Part shown: positions 6,241-13,623 of the stretch, in pieces
Position numbering within the stretch: position 1 is the first letter of the stretch
Layout of the letters: each line of letters opens with the position of its first letter
Assembly: GCA_032123035.1 (NCBI GenBank)
Contig: JAQBFV010000046.1
Span: forward strand, 1-27,947
From: SG8-41 sp032123035
GTDB taxonomy: Bacteria > Pseudomonadota > Gammaproteobacteria > Burkholderiales > SG8-41
Direction: 5' to 3'
Length of the DNA: 27,947 nucleotides
Position numbers and translations under genes: made by a program
Notes under the pieces: model-generated
Seen by the model: only the letters and a program-made list of their open reading frames with translations
Told to the model about the DNA's origin: nothing
The model's database searches: none

Positions 6241-7443
6241 TTACAGAAAAGCGATGATGAAAGCGCCCACGGCAGCGGTTAGCGTCGCGGCGAGGAACGC
6301 GTTGCGATCGGGGTCGCGCCACAATCGGGCCAAAGAAGTGGGACGGCCAGTGGTTTGGTGGAGCGAATCCCCTTCGGCTGCCAACGCGGTGAGCTGCCGC
6401 AGGCCTTCCGCGGAATCGAACCGTCGCGACAGCGCAAGATGGAGGCCGGTAACGGTTGAGAATCCCGCCGCGACGTTCATCGCAGTCAGAGCCGCAGCTG
6501 GATCCCGTGGGATGGTTCGCTCCGCCTCTTTGGGAACGCCAATAGTGGCATCGATCTCTAAGTCCAGCCGGCCGGCAGACCCGCTCGCCATCGGTGGAAT
6601 GTCCTGCAGCTCCGGCAGCTCCGCGAAGCACATGCGCAGGTCGGCCGCCATTTCGGCGGCGCTCTGGTAACGCGCGTCGGGCTCCTTCTCCAGCGCCCTG
6701 GCGACGATGAGATCGAGCATCGCAGGGAGGGAAGGATTCACCGCGCTGGGCGGACGCGGCGTCGCGACCGTGATCTGCTGCATGAGCTGGGCCATGTTGG
6801 GAGCGGTGAAAGGCGGCGTCCCGGCCGCCAGCTCGTAGAGCACGACGCCGAACGAGAAGATATCGGCGCGGCGATCGACGCGCTTTCCCGCTACCTGCTC
6901 AGGGGACATGTATTTCGGCGAGCCCAGGATCGCCCCGGTCTGTGTCCTGACGTCGGAGGTGCGCATTCTTGCGATCCCGAAATCCATAATTTTCGCGTGG
7001 CGGCCGCGCACGATCATGACATTGCCCGGCTTGATGTCGCGGTGGACCACACCACGCTCGTGCGCAAACGCCAGCCCTTCGGCCACCTGGGCGGCGATAT
7101 CGAGCGCGAGCCACAACGGAACCGGACCTCGCGCCATCACCTCGCGTAGCTCGACGCCTTCGAGCAGTTCCATCGCCATGTACGCGATGTCGCCCTCGCG
7201 GCCGATGTCGTGGATCGTGATCAGGTTGGGGTGATTCAGCCCGCCTGCCGCCCTCGCTTCCTGGAAAAATCGTGCCTCATACTCGATGCGCTCGGCTTCA
7301 TCCGTGACGAAGGTAATGGTCTTGATTGCGACGATGCGCCCCAGCAGGGGATCCTCGGCCTTGTAGACCACGCCCATCGCGCCATGCCCGAGCTCCCCGA
7401 GGATGCGGTAGCGGCCCAACTGCGAGAGGGTATTACCCGCCAT
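6241..7443 (-). CDS. Membrane-anchored serine/threonine protein kinase (PknB-like)
   Basis: Eukaryotic-type protein kinase of 400 residues. The glycine loop is GELGHGAMGVV (16-26), the catalytic lysine is K41 in VAIK, the catalytic loop is HRDIKPGN (134-141), the magnesium loop is DFG (154-156), and SPKYMSPEQ (175-183) is the activation-segment end. The kinase domain finishes near residue 275. A proline- and alanine-containing linker follows, and one hydrophobic segment at the extreme C-terminus (about 382-400, ending AAVGAFIIAFL) suggests a tail anchor with the kinase facing the cytoplasm. The start at 7443 gives MAGNTLSQLGRYRILGELGH and has AGGAC upstream; a longer reading would run into the heptamer repeat. 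The cyclase-like PEGA gene lies upstream on the same strand, suggesting a signalling pair. Confidence 0.93.
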   Translation of the reverse strand: MAGNTLSQLGRYRILGELGHGAMGVVYKAEDPLLGRIVAIKTITFVTDEAERIEYEARFFQEARAAGGLNHPNLITIHDIGREGDIAYMAMELLEGVELREVMARGPVPLWLALDIAAQVAEGLAFAHERGVVHRDIKPGNVMIVRGRHAKIMDFGIARMRTSDVRTQTGAILGSPKYMSPEQVAGKRVDRRADIFSFGVVLYELAAGTPPFTAPNMAQLMQQITVATPRPPSAVNPSLPAMLDLIVARALEKEPDARYQSAAEMAADLRMCFAELPELQDIPPMASGSAGRLDLEIDATIGVPKEAERTIPRDPAAALTAMNVAAGFSTVTGLHLALSRRFDSAEGLRQLTALAAEGDSLHQTTGRPTSLARLWRDPDRNAFLAATLTAAVGAFIIAFL

Positions 7444-7505
7444 GGTCAGAGCCCGTCCTGAGAAACTTTCTGAAGTCGCCGATGGACGCCCCGAAACCGG
7501 TGCAT

Positions 7506-7582
7506 AGTGAATGGTGAATGGTGAATGGAGCAAAACGGCGCGTCGCGCACCTCGATTTCCTATTTCCCATTTCCTATTACCC
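7506..7582. repeat. Inverted heptamer array, locus C
   Basis: Left arm: three heptamers AGTGAAT, GGTGAAT, GGTGAAT at 7506-7526. Right arm on the opposite strand: four contiguous heptamers at 7555-7582 reading, from 7582 down, GGGTAAT, AGGAAAT, GGGAAAT, AGGAAAT. The 28-base core holds CAAAACGG and the self-complementary GCGCG/CGCGC region. The two arms share the pattern G-G-N-N-A-A-T but are not exact inversions. It lies upstream of the minus-strand kinase gene. Confidence 0.8.
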
Positions 7583-7588
7583 GCTAGT

Positions 7589-7622
7589 CATCGGCGTTTA
7601 TCTGCGTTTATCTGCGGCTAAT
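7589..7622. repeat. Tandem CGTTTATCTG-type repeat
   Basis: CGGCGTTTATCTGCGTTTAT and a further TCTGCGGCTAATG form a tandem of about 11 bases per unit. Its reverse complement (CGCAGATAAACGC type) matches the motif near 3547-3566 in the mosaic after the ribosomal operon and, more loosely, that at 18347-18385. It directly follows the inverted heptamer array. Confidence 0.65.
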
Positions 7623-7645
7623 GTTTTTGATTCTATTACGCGTAC

Positions 7646-8626
7646 TTAAAAGCCGAGTCGGCGCCGCAGATCGTTCATCAGGCGGCGGGCCGCGCTGGGC
7701 CTCTTCTTTCGCACGAAAGCGTGCTTGACGATCACGACTTCGGACGACTCGAGATTCACCTCCACATAGACTGGCGCGAACTTTCCGTGCACGACCTTGA
7801 TGGTGTGGGATCCTGGACTCACTTTCAGCCGTGCCAGCGGCGGGGTCGTTCCCTTCCGAACGCCGTCGATGTAGACATCACCCTTGGGCTTGATTGCAAA
7901 TTCAATGACGGCTGGCGCAAGGGGCGGTGGTAGTGGCTTTGGCGCTGATAGTGGGGCGGGTGCGGTCGCCCTCGACGCAGGCGCTGACACGGCGACGGAG
8001 CGCATCGTGCGCGCGCCAAAACCCGCCGCCAGGATTGCGATTACTGCGAGCAACGCGAAGGCGATCCGCCGCCGCTGGTGCGCCCGGGCGGCGCGGGGGT
8101 CGAGCGTGTAGATCTCGTGGGTCCGCAAGCTGGAATCGGTGAACATGCCCGTGTGCTTGAGCTCTTCCGCACGACCGGGGGCAGAGGCTTCCAGTGCTTC
8201 GTGGAACGATCGCGACGCGAGAAACCGGCCCGGGGTGGTGGCTTGCGACAGTGTCATTGCCGTAACGAGCCCGTCCCCCATCAGCCCCTGACCCCGAAAA
8301 TCATCGGCGACGGGTGTGACGGGGCCATAGTTGACCCCGATGCACAAGGGCAAGTCCGCCGCGCCCGCCTGCGAGCGTTCTGCGATATCGAGTGCTTCCT
8401 TGGGGCTCCCGAGCACCACGATTGCGGCCCCATCAGGGACCTCGAGGACGATGCGGCCGGTGGCCGGGAGCGGCCGTATGACCTCCCCGACGAGTGCCTC
8501 GAGCCGCGCTTTGAGCCTGACCTGCTCAGCTACCGGCCTGCGGGTGTATTCCCTGAGCTTCAGTACGATCGCGCTCGCAAGGGCGAAACTGGACGTGATC
8601 TCGTGCGTGTCGGTTACCGGCGCCAT
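7646..8626 (-). CDS. Degenerate nucleotide-cyclase homology domain with PEGA domain
   Basis: Predicted membrane protein of 326 residues. Residues 10-180 resemble a class III adenylyl/guanylyl cyclase homology domain: GRIVLEVPDGAAIVVLGSPKEALDIA (57-82) matches the region usually read as TGDG.., and LPLCIGVNYGPVTPVADDFRGQGLMGDGLVTAM matches the G-I-N-x-G-P-V and GDxVN regions. The N-terminal metal-binding F-A-D-I-V-G segment is FALASA instead, so cyclase activity is doubtful. A membrane helix follows (about 189-206, IAFALLAVIAILAAGFGA), then a Pro/Ala-rich linker and a PEGA-type domain (KGDVYIDGVRKGTTPPLARLKVSPGSHTIKV, about 252-282). Such domains occur in surface or signalling proteins. The tail is strongly basic (RRLMNDLRRRLGF). 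It is on the same strand as the downstream kinase, about 200 bases apart with repeats between. Confidence 0.8.
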   Translation of the reverse strand: MAPVTDTHEITSSFALASAIVLKLREYTRRPVAEQVRLKARLEALVGEVIRPLPATGRIVLEVPDGAAIVVLGSPKEALDIAERSQAGAADLPLCIGVNYGPVTPVADDFRGQGLMGDGLVTAMTLSQATTPGRFLASRSFHEALEASAPGRAEELKHTGMFTDSSLRTHEIYTLDPRAARAHQRRRIAFALLAVIAILAAGFGARTMRSVAVSAPASRATAPAPLSAPKPLPPPLAPAVIEFAIKPKGDVYIDGVRKGTTPPLARLKVSPGSHTIKVVHGKFAPVYVEVNLESSEVVIVKHAFVRKKRPSAARRLMNDLRRRLGF

Positions 8627-8800
8627 GCTCCTGCTATTTTACTGTGCTTGCCGCGGCGCGCGCCGGGCGTATTGCTCAATCGGCGACGCTCTTCACCGTC
8701 TGTCCCGTGCGAGCGGCGTGTTGCCGGGGAAAGGCCGGTCTCTTATGATGTTCGATTCATCCCCGTCCGGGAGCCACAGAGTGAATTTCGGGAGTACGCC

Positions 8801-10216
8801 ATGACTGCGATCACGCGCGAGGTCGCCCACTTCGTCGCTGGAACTTCTTACGAGACGCTGCCGGCGGAGGTGCGCGAGCGCGTTAAGGCGCTCGCGCTCG
8901 ACCTCGTCGGTATCGCGCTGTGCGCCCGCCACGATGCGGAATCCACGCGGGCGATGGTTGCCGCCGTCAGCCGGCTCGGCTTGGCAAGCGGCGCCTGCAC
9001 CGTGATCGGGGATACCACTGGTTACTCTCCTGCTGGGGCCGCCATGGTGAATGGCACGCTTGCCCATTCGCTCGATTTCGATGATACCCACGCGCCAGGC
9101 TCTCTGCATCCGAGCGCGCCAATCGTGCCGGCCGCATTCGCCGCTGCCGAGATGACCGGAGCCGACGGGAAAGCGGCGATCGCGGCCATCGTCGCCGGCT
9201 ACGAGGTACAGATCCGATTGAGCCTCGCGCTCGACCCTGCGGCGCACTACGATCGGGGCTTTCACCCGACCGCGACCTGCGGCGCCTTCGGCGCGGCCGC
9301 CGCTGCCGGGCGGCTGCTCCAGCTCGACCCGGAGGGTTACGCCAATGCCTTCGGGATCGTGCTCAGCATGTCGGCGGGCTCGATGCAGTTCCTGGTCAAT
9401 GGCGCCTGGACCAAGCGCTCTCACGTCGGCCATGCCGCGTTGTGCGGTCTCATCGCGGCGACGCTGGCGCAGGAAGGCTACAAGGGCGCAAGCGATGCCA
9501 TAGAAGGCAAGTGGGGTTTCCTGCATGCCTACGCGCCCGCCGCGGATGCGGCGAAGGTAGTGGACGGGCTAGGCCGCCGCTGGGAGACGCTCAAGATCGC
9601 GGTGAAACCCTACCCCTCCTGCCGCTACAGCCACGCCGCCCTCGACGGGATACTCGCGCTGGCCCGCGAGCACGGCATCCTGGCGGGGGAGGTGGAAGCG
9701 GTCACAGTTGGCCTGCCCGAGCCGGGCTGGAAAATTACCGGTGACCCGGAGCCGGTGAAGCAATCGCCGAAGTCGGTCGTGGACGGGCAGTTCTCCATGG
9801 CGTTCTGCGCCGCCGTGGCGCTGCAAACCGGCGGCCTCGTGTGGGACGATTACGCGCGTCACCTTGGCGATTCCGCCACACTTGCGTTGTGCAAGAAGGT
9901 GCAGACCCGGATTGATCCGAAAGCACAGGCCGATTTCCCGGCCGAACTGAGCGGGAGTGTGCAGATCAGGACAACGCGGGGCACGTTCGAGACTTACGTG
10001 CGAGTACCGAAAGGCGAGCCGGCGAATTTCCTCTCTGCGGCCGAGTTGCGTGCCAAGTTCGACGGGCTCGTCGGTCCTTACCTCTCCGCGCGTCGCCGCG
10101 ACGAGCTTGCGGATGCAGTGCTAGCGCTCGATCAGGTGAAGGACGTTGGCGCGCTGCTGCGCCTCACGCGGCCCGACGAGACGAGCGGGCGCCGCGTCGC
10201 GGCCGCCGGCCGGTGA
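8801..10216 (+). CDS. MmgE/PrpD family protein
   Basis: Member of the family that contains 2-methylcitrate dehydratase and cis-aconitate decarboxylase. It has 471 residues from the ATG at 8801, which is preceded by CGGGAG; in-frame codons further upstream run through the antisense of the PEGA gene and are rejected. Typical segments are VKALALDLVGIALCARHDAE near residues 28-47, NGTLAHSLDFDDTHAPGSLHPSAPIVPAAFAAAE near residues 85-118, HYDRGFHPTATCGAFGAAAAAGRLLQLD near 149-176, and KPYPSCRYSHAALDG near 268-282. These are the conserved His/Asp/Lys-containing parts of the active site in the family. The actual substrate cannot be told; many such genes sit in catabolic clusters of unknown pathway. 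A MaoC hydratase gene follows after a 122-base gap that holds an inverted 13-mer array. Confidence 0.92.
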   Translation: MTAITREVAHFVAGTSYETLPAEVRERVKALALDLVGIALCARHDAESTRAMVAAVSRLGLASGACTVIGDTTGYSPAGAAMVNGTLAHSLDFDDTHAPGSLHPSAPIVPAAFAAAEMTGADGKAAIAAIVAGYEVQIRLSLALDPAAHYDRGFHPTATCGAFGAAAAAGRLLQLDPEGYANAFGIVLSMSAGSMQFLVNGAWTKRSHVGHAALCGLIAATLAQEGYKGASDAIEGKWGFLHAYAPAADAAKVVDGLGRRWETLKIAVKPYPSCRYSHAALDGILALAREHGILAGEVEAVTVGLPEPGWKITGDPEPVKQSPKSVVDGQFSMAFCAAVALQTGGLVWDDYARHLGDSATLALCKKVQTRIDPKAQADFPAELSGSVQIRTTRGTFETYVRVPKGEPANFLSAAELRAKFDGLVGPYLSARRRDELADAVLALDQVKDVGALLRLTRPDETSGRRVAAAGR

Positions 10217-10250
10217 ACAGCCGGCGGGACCGAAGCGGCGGCCGATAATG

Positions 10251-10328
10251 GTGATGAAAAATAGTGATGAGAAATGATGATGAAAACCGCAGAAACTGCG
10301 ATACATCACCAGTATCCATCACCAGTTT
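10251..10328. repeat. Inverted 13-mer array, locus D
   Basis: Left arm: GTGATGAAAAATA (10251-10263), a 12-base unit GTGATGAGAAAT (10264-10275), and GATGATGAAAACC (10276-10288). The core is a perfect small hairpin CGCAG-AAA-CTGCG (10288-10300). Right arm on the opposite strand: the innermost ACATCAC (10303-10309), then CAGTATCCATCAC (10310-10322) and a partial unit. The right arm ends about 10 bases before the start codon of the MaoC gene, so it lies in that gene's leader. Confidence 0.85.
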
Positions 10329-10338
10329 AGGCTCTCAA

Positions 10339-10857
10339 ATGACAATCGAACGCAAAGAAATCGGACCAAACCGCTACCGCGAGTCCTTCGGCCGCTATCT
10401 CGAGGACTTCAAGGTCGGCGACGTGTACGAGCACCGGCCGGGGCGAACGATATCGGAAGCCGACAACACCTGGTTCACGCTGCTCACCATGAACAACCAT
10501 CCGCTGCACTTCGATGCCGCCTATTGCGCAAAGACCGAGTTCGGGCGGCCGCTGGTGAACAGCTGCCTGACACTGGCGATGGTTGCCGGCATGAGCGTGA
10601 GCGATTTGAGCCAGAAGGCGGTCGCCAACCTCGGCTGGGACAAGGTCCGGCTCACGGCGCCGGTGTACGCCGGCGACACGATCTACGCCGAATCCGAGGT
10701 ACTGGTGGTGCGCGAATCGAAGTCGCGCCCGACGCAGGGAGTCGTAGCAGTGCGCACCACCGGCAAGAAGGCCGACGGCACAGTGTTCATGACCTACGAG
10801 CGCTCGATCCTGGTGCCCAAGCGCGGCCACGCCGTGGATGATATTGCCGACTACTGA
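10339..10857 (+). CDS. MaoC-family (R)-hydratase-like protein
   Basis: Hot-dog-fold enoyl-CoA hydratase-type enzyme, 172 residues. The active-site segment ISEADNTWFTLLTMNNHPLH (38-57) keeps the catalytic histidine (His57). The classical hydratase-2 signature G-D-x-N-P-[LIV]-H reads M-N-N-H-P-L-H, so the usual Asp and Asn are replaced by Asn52 and His54. This variant is, as far as I recall, typical of MaoC proteins placed near mesaconyl-CoA or beta-methylmalyl-CoA hydratases. The rest (WDKVRLTAPVYAGDTIYAESEVLVVRESKSRP) is normal for the fold. The ATG lies 11 bases after the inverted repeat arm with only TTAGG as a possible ribosome-binding site. The neighbours, a CoA-transferase, acyl-CoA dehydrogenases and PrpD, support a role in acyl-CoA breakdown. 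Confidence 0.9.
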   Translation: MTIERKEIGPNRYRESFGRYLEDFKVGDVYEHRPGRTISEADNTWFTLLTMNNHPLHFDAAYCAKTEFGRPLVNSCLTLAMVAGMSVSDLSQKAVANLGWDKVRLTAPVYAGDTIYAESEVLVVRESKSRPTQGVVAVRTTGKKADGTVFMTYERSILVPKRGHAVDDIADY

Positions 10858-10896
10858 GCCAATTCCACCGCCAGTGGATATTGGATAGACGGAGAC

Positions 10897-11007
10897 GTGA
10901 TGAATAATGGTGATGAGAAATGGTGATGGAAAATGGTGATGAAAACCGTACGGCGGTTGTACATCACCAGTACTCATCACCATTTCACGTCACCAGTAAT
11001 CATCACC
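10897..11007. repeat. Inverted 13-mer array, locus E
   Basis: The clearest copy. Left arm: four contiguous 13-mers GTGATGAATAATG, GTGATGAGAAATG, GTGATGGAAAATG, GTGATGAAAACCG (10897-10948). The core is a stem AACCG / CGGTT (10944-10948 and 10954-10958) around TACGG. Right arm on the opposite strand: ACATCAC (10961-10967), then three contiguous 13-mers CAGTACTCATCAC, CATTTCACGTCAC, CAGTAATCATCAC (10968-11006). Each unit is GTGATGA plus six bases in strict register. The element fills the gap between the MaoC gene and the acyl-CoA dehydrogenase gene. Confidence 0.92.
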
Positions 11008-11053
11008 CGTAGAATTCGAGATCCCGGTAGCGGGCCTTTTTAGGTTGCTTTTG

Positions 11054-12223
11054 ATGGGCGCAACGTCGAAGCCGGCTGTAGTAGATGAGCAGGAGGCGCT
11101 CATCCTGCAGAGCGTCGACCGGTTTCTCGAGCGCGACGTCCGGCCGGTCGCACACACGCTCGAGGCCACCGACACCTACCCCGCGAAAATCGTCGAAAAA
11201 CTGAAGACGCTCGGGCTCTTCGGGGCCACGATCGCGCCCGAGTACGGCGGGCTCGGACTTCCGGCGACGATTTACGCGAAGATCGTCGAGCGGATGTCAG
11301 CGGTCTGGATGTCGGTCCCGGGCTTCTTCAATTCGCATCTCATAATGGCGGGGGCGGTGCAGCGCTTCGGCACCGAAGAGCAAAAGCGCCGCTATCTTCC
11401 GCGTTTCGCGAGTGGCGAGCTGCGCGGCGGCATCGCGCTCACCGAGCCCGATTGCGGCACCGATTTGCAGGCAGTCCGCACCCGCGCTCGGCGCGAGGGC
11501 GATCACTACATCGTCAATGGCGCGAAGACGTGGATCACCAACAGCGTCGAGGGCCAGATCCTGGCAGTTCTGGTGAAGACGAATCCGGACGCGCAGCCGC
11601 CGCACAAAGGCATGAGCTTGCTGCTGATCGAGAAAGGCCCGGGTTTCAAGGTTGTGCGCAAGCTCGAGAAGCTCGGCTATCGCGGCATCGACACGGGTGA
11701 GCTCACGTTCGAGGACTGCCGAGTCCCAGCCGCGAACCTGGTCGGGACGGAGGAGGGCCGTGGCCTGCAGCAGGTGTTGAACGGCCTCGAGCTCGGACGC
11801 ATCAATGTCGCCGCGCGTGGAGCGGGACTCGCCCGCGCGTGCCTGGAGGAGTCGCTTGCCTACGCCCAGGTGCGCAAGACTTTCGGCAAGCCGATCGCCG
11901 AGCACCAGGCGATCCAGATCAAGCTCGCCGACATGGCGACCCGGGTGGAGGCTGCGCGCCTGCTGGTCGAGTCCGCCGCGAGCGCTTACGACGCGGGCGG
12001 GCGCTGCGACCTCGAGGCCGGCATGGCGAAGCTCTTTGCCACGGAGGCCGCGCTTGAGAACAGTCTCGAGGCGATGCGCATCCACGGCGCCTACGGCTAC
12101 TCGAAGGAGTTCAACATCGAGCGCTACTATCGCGACGCGCCGCTGCTCGCGATCGGCGAGGGCACGAACGAGCTGCAGCGCATCATTATCGCGCGGGAGC
12201 TGGTCAAGCGGAATCCCGCCTAG
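11054..12223 (+). CDS. Acyl-CoA dehydrogenase
   Basis: FAD-dependent enzyme that introduces an alpha-beta double bond into an acyl-CoA thioester. It has 389 residues from the ATG at 11054; TTG codons nine bases earlier are less likely. Family motifs are LTEPDCGTDLQAVRTRAR near residues 130-147 (FAD/substrate contact), KTWITNSVEG near 161-170, and the C-terminal AIGEGTNELQR, in which Glu369 occupies the usual catalytic-base position. The sequence YGGLGLPATIYAKIVERMSAVWMSVPGFF is family-like but does not reveal the substrate. Downstream is a CaiB/BaiF CoA-transferase, upstream a MaoC hydratase, which together suggest catabolism of a short or branched (di)carboxylic acid. The stop codon lies inside a perfect 16-base palindrome. 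Confidence 0.94.
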   Translation: MGATSKPAVVDEQEALILQSVDRFLERDVRPVAHTLEATDTYPAKIVEKLKTLGLFGATIAPEYGGLGLPATIYAKIVERMSAVWMSVPGFFNSHLIMAGAVQRFGTEEQKRRYLPRFASGELRGGIALTEPDCGTDLQAVRTRARREGDHYIVNGAKTWITNSVEGQILAVLVKTNPDAQPPHKGMSLLLIEKGPGFKVVRKLEKLGYRGIDTGELTFEDCRVPAANLVGTEEGRGLQQVLNGLELGRINVAARGAGLARACLEESLAYAQVRKTFGKPIAEHQAIQIKLADMATRVEAARLLVESAASAYDAGGRCDLEAGMAKLFATEAALENSLEAMRIHGAYGYSKEFNIERYYRDAPLLAIGEGTNELQRIIIARELVKRNPA

Positions 12224-12229
12224 GCGGGA
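12214..12229. terminator. Perfect palindrome over the dehydrogenase stop codon
   Basis: TCCCGCCTAGGCGGGA is a perfect 16-base palindrome that contains the TAG stop of the acyl-CoA dehydrogenase gene. There is no following T run, so it is not a canonical intrinsic terminator. It lies five bases before the start of the 13-mer array at 12234. Confidence 0.4.
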
Positions 12230-12233
12230 AGAG

Positions 12234-12370
12234 GTGATGAATAATGGTGATGAAAGATGGTGATGATTACTGGTGATGAACTGCTACGCGTGCAGAACTC
12301 GTTGCCATTGCGCACCATCGGTTTTCATCACCAATTCTCATCCCCAGTTTCCATCACCATTAATCGTCAC
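12234..12370. repeat. Inverted 13-mer array, locus F
   Basis: Left arm: four contiguous 13-mers GTGATGAATAATG, GTGATGAAAGATG, GTGATGATTACTG, GTGATGAACTGCT (12234-12285). The first is identical to the first unit of locus E and the third to a unit of locus G. Right arm on the opposite strand: TTCATCAC (12324-12331), then CAATTCTCATCCC, CAGTTTCCATCAC, CATTAATCGTCAC (12332-12370). The core of about 38 bases includes CTGC-TACGCGT-GCAG. The element lies between the dehydrogenase and CoA-transferase genes. Confidence 0.9.
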
Positions 12371-12435
12371 TTCTTACATATGATCGGCATATACCCTTGC
12401 ATATCCGCGGCTCATGTGAGCGCGAAGGGGTTGCG

Positions 12436-13623
12436 GTGCTGCCGCTGAATGGCGTACGAGTGTTGGCGGTCGAGCAGTACGGGGCCGGCCCGTTCGGCAC
12501 GATGTTCCTCGCCGACCAGGGCGCCGAGGTCATCAAGATCGAAAACCCGAACGACGGCGGCGACATGTCGCGCGCGATCGGCCCGCACTTCTTCACACCG
12601 GGCGACAGCGAGTTTTTCCACAGCTTCAACCGCAACAAGAAGAGCCTCACACTCGATTTGAGCCGCCCCGAGGGGCAGGGGGTGCTGCATGACCTGTTGC
12701 GCGGCGCCGACGCGTTGGCCTCCAACCTGCGCGGTGACGTGCCGGCGAAGCTCGGTCTGACCTATGAGCGCCTCAAGTCGCACAACCCGAGGATCATATG
12801 CGCGCACCTTTCTGCCTACGGACGCAGCGGCCCTCGCGCCGGCTGGCCGGGGTTCGACTACCTGATGCAGGCGGAGGCCGGCTACTTTTCGCTGACCGGC
12901 GAGCCCGGCGCGCCGCCGGCGCGCTTCGGACTCTCGATCGTGGATTACATGTCGGGACTCGGCCTTGCGTACGCGCTGCTCGCGGCGCTAACGGCAGCGC
13001 GTGCGACCGGTGTCGGGCGCGACATCGATGTCAGCCTGTTCGACATGGCGCTGTTCAACACTGCGTATCAAGCCACCTGGTACCTGAACGAGGGCGTCGT
13101 CACCGGGCGACTGCCACGGTCGGCGCACGCGGCATTGACGCCGTGCCAGCTCTACCGCACCCGCGACGGCTGGATTTACCTGATGTGCAACAAGGAGAAA
13201 TTCTGGCCGGCGCTGTGCGGCAAGCTCGGCCGGCCCCAGTGGATCGAGGACGCGCGCTTCCGCCGGTTCCCGGATCGCCTGAAGCACCGCGATACTCTGA
13301 CCGAGCTGCTCGACCGTGAGCTGAGCGAGCGCACGACGGGCGAGTGGCTCGCGCACTTCGCGGGCGCCGTTCCGGCGGCGCCGATCAACGATCTCGCGCA
13401 GGCTCTGGACAATCCCTTTGTGACGGAGCACGGCCGGCTGCAGACGCTGCCGCACCCGGTGAAGGGGTCCTACCGCATGGTCGCTTCCCCGATACAGTGT
13501 GCTGGCGAGGAGGCGCCGGCGCGCCCGGCGCCGGCGCTGGGCGAGCACACTGAGGTGCTGCTGCGCGAACTCGGCTACGACGCTGCGCGCATCGGGGCGT
13601 TACGCGATGCGAAAGTCATCTAG
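12436..13623 (+). CDS. CaiB/BaiF family (class III) CoA-transferase
   Basis: Family III CoA-transferase that moves CoA between carboxylic acids through an aspartyl-CoA intermediate. I chose the GTG at 12436, with GAAGGGG nearby upstream, giving 395 residues that begin MLPLNGVRVLAVEQYGAGPF. The alternative TTG at 12397 adds 13 residues without family support. The catalytic aspartate is Asp170 in FGLSIVDYMSG, matching Asp169 of formyl-CoA transferase. Other landmarks are FLADQGAEVIKIENPNDGGD (24-43), NRNKKSLTLDLSRPEG (65-80), HLSAYGRSGPRAGWPGFDY (124-142) and TPCQLYRTRDGWI near 236-248. The gene is convergent with the next dehydrogenase, and the two stop codons overlap in the tetranucleotide CTAG at 13620-13623. 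Confidence 0.93.
   Translation: MLPLNGVRVLAVEQYGAGPFGTMFLADQGAEVIKIENPNDGGDMSRAIGPHFFTPGDSEFFHSFNRNKKSLTLDLSRPEGQGVLHDLLRGADALASNLRGDVPAKLGLTYERLKSHNPRIICAHLSAYGRSGPRAGWPGFDYLMQAEAGYFSLTGEPGAPPARFGLSIVDYMSGLGLAYALLAALTAARATGVGRDIDVSLFDMALFNTAYQATWYLNEGVVTGRLPRSAHAALTPCQLYRTRDGWIYLMCNKEKFWPALCGKLGRPQWIEDARFRRFPDRLKHRDTLTELLDRELSERTTGEWLAHFAGAVPAAPINDLAQALDNPFVTEHGRLQTLPHPVKGSYRMVASPIQCAGEEAPARPAPALGEHTEVLLRELGYDAARIGALRDAKVI

Noticed and set aside
8078..8800. In-frame N-terminal extension of the MmgE/PrpD protein
   Set aside because: It runs antisense through the PEGA gene; the ATG at 8801 has a ribosome-binding site and gives the normal family N-terminus.
8693..9526. Minus-strand frame opposite MmgE/PrpD
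   Set aside because: Arg/Gly-rich shadow frame with no recognisable domain.
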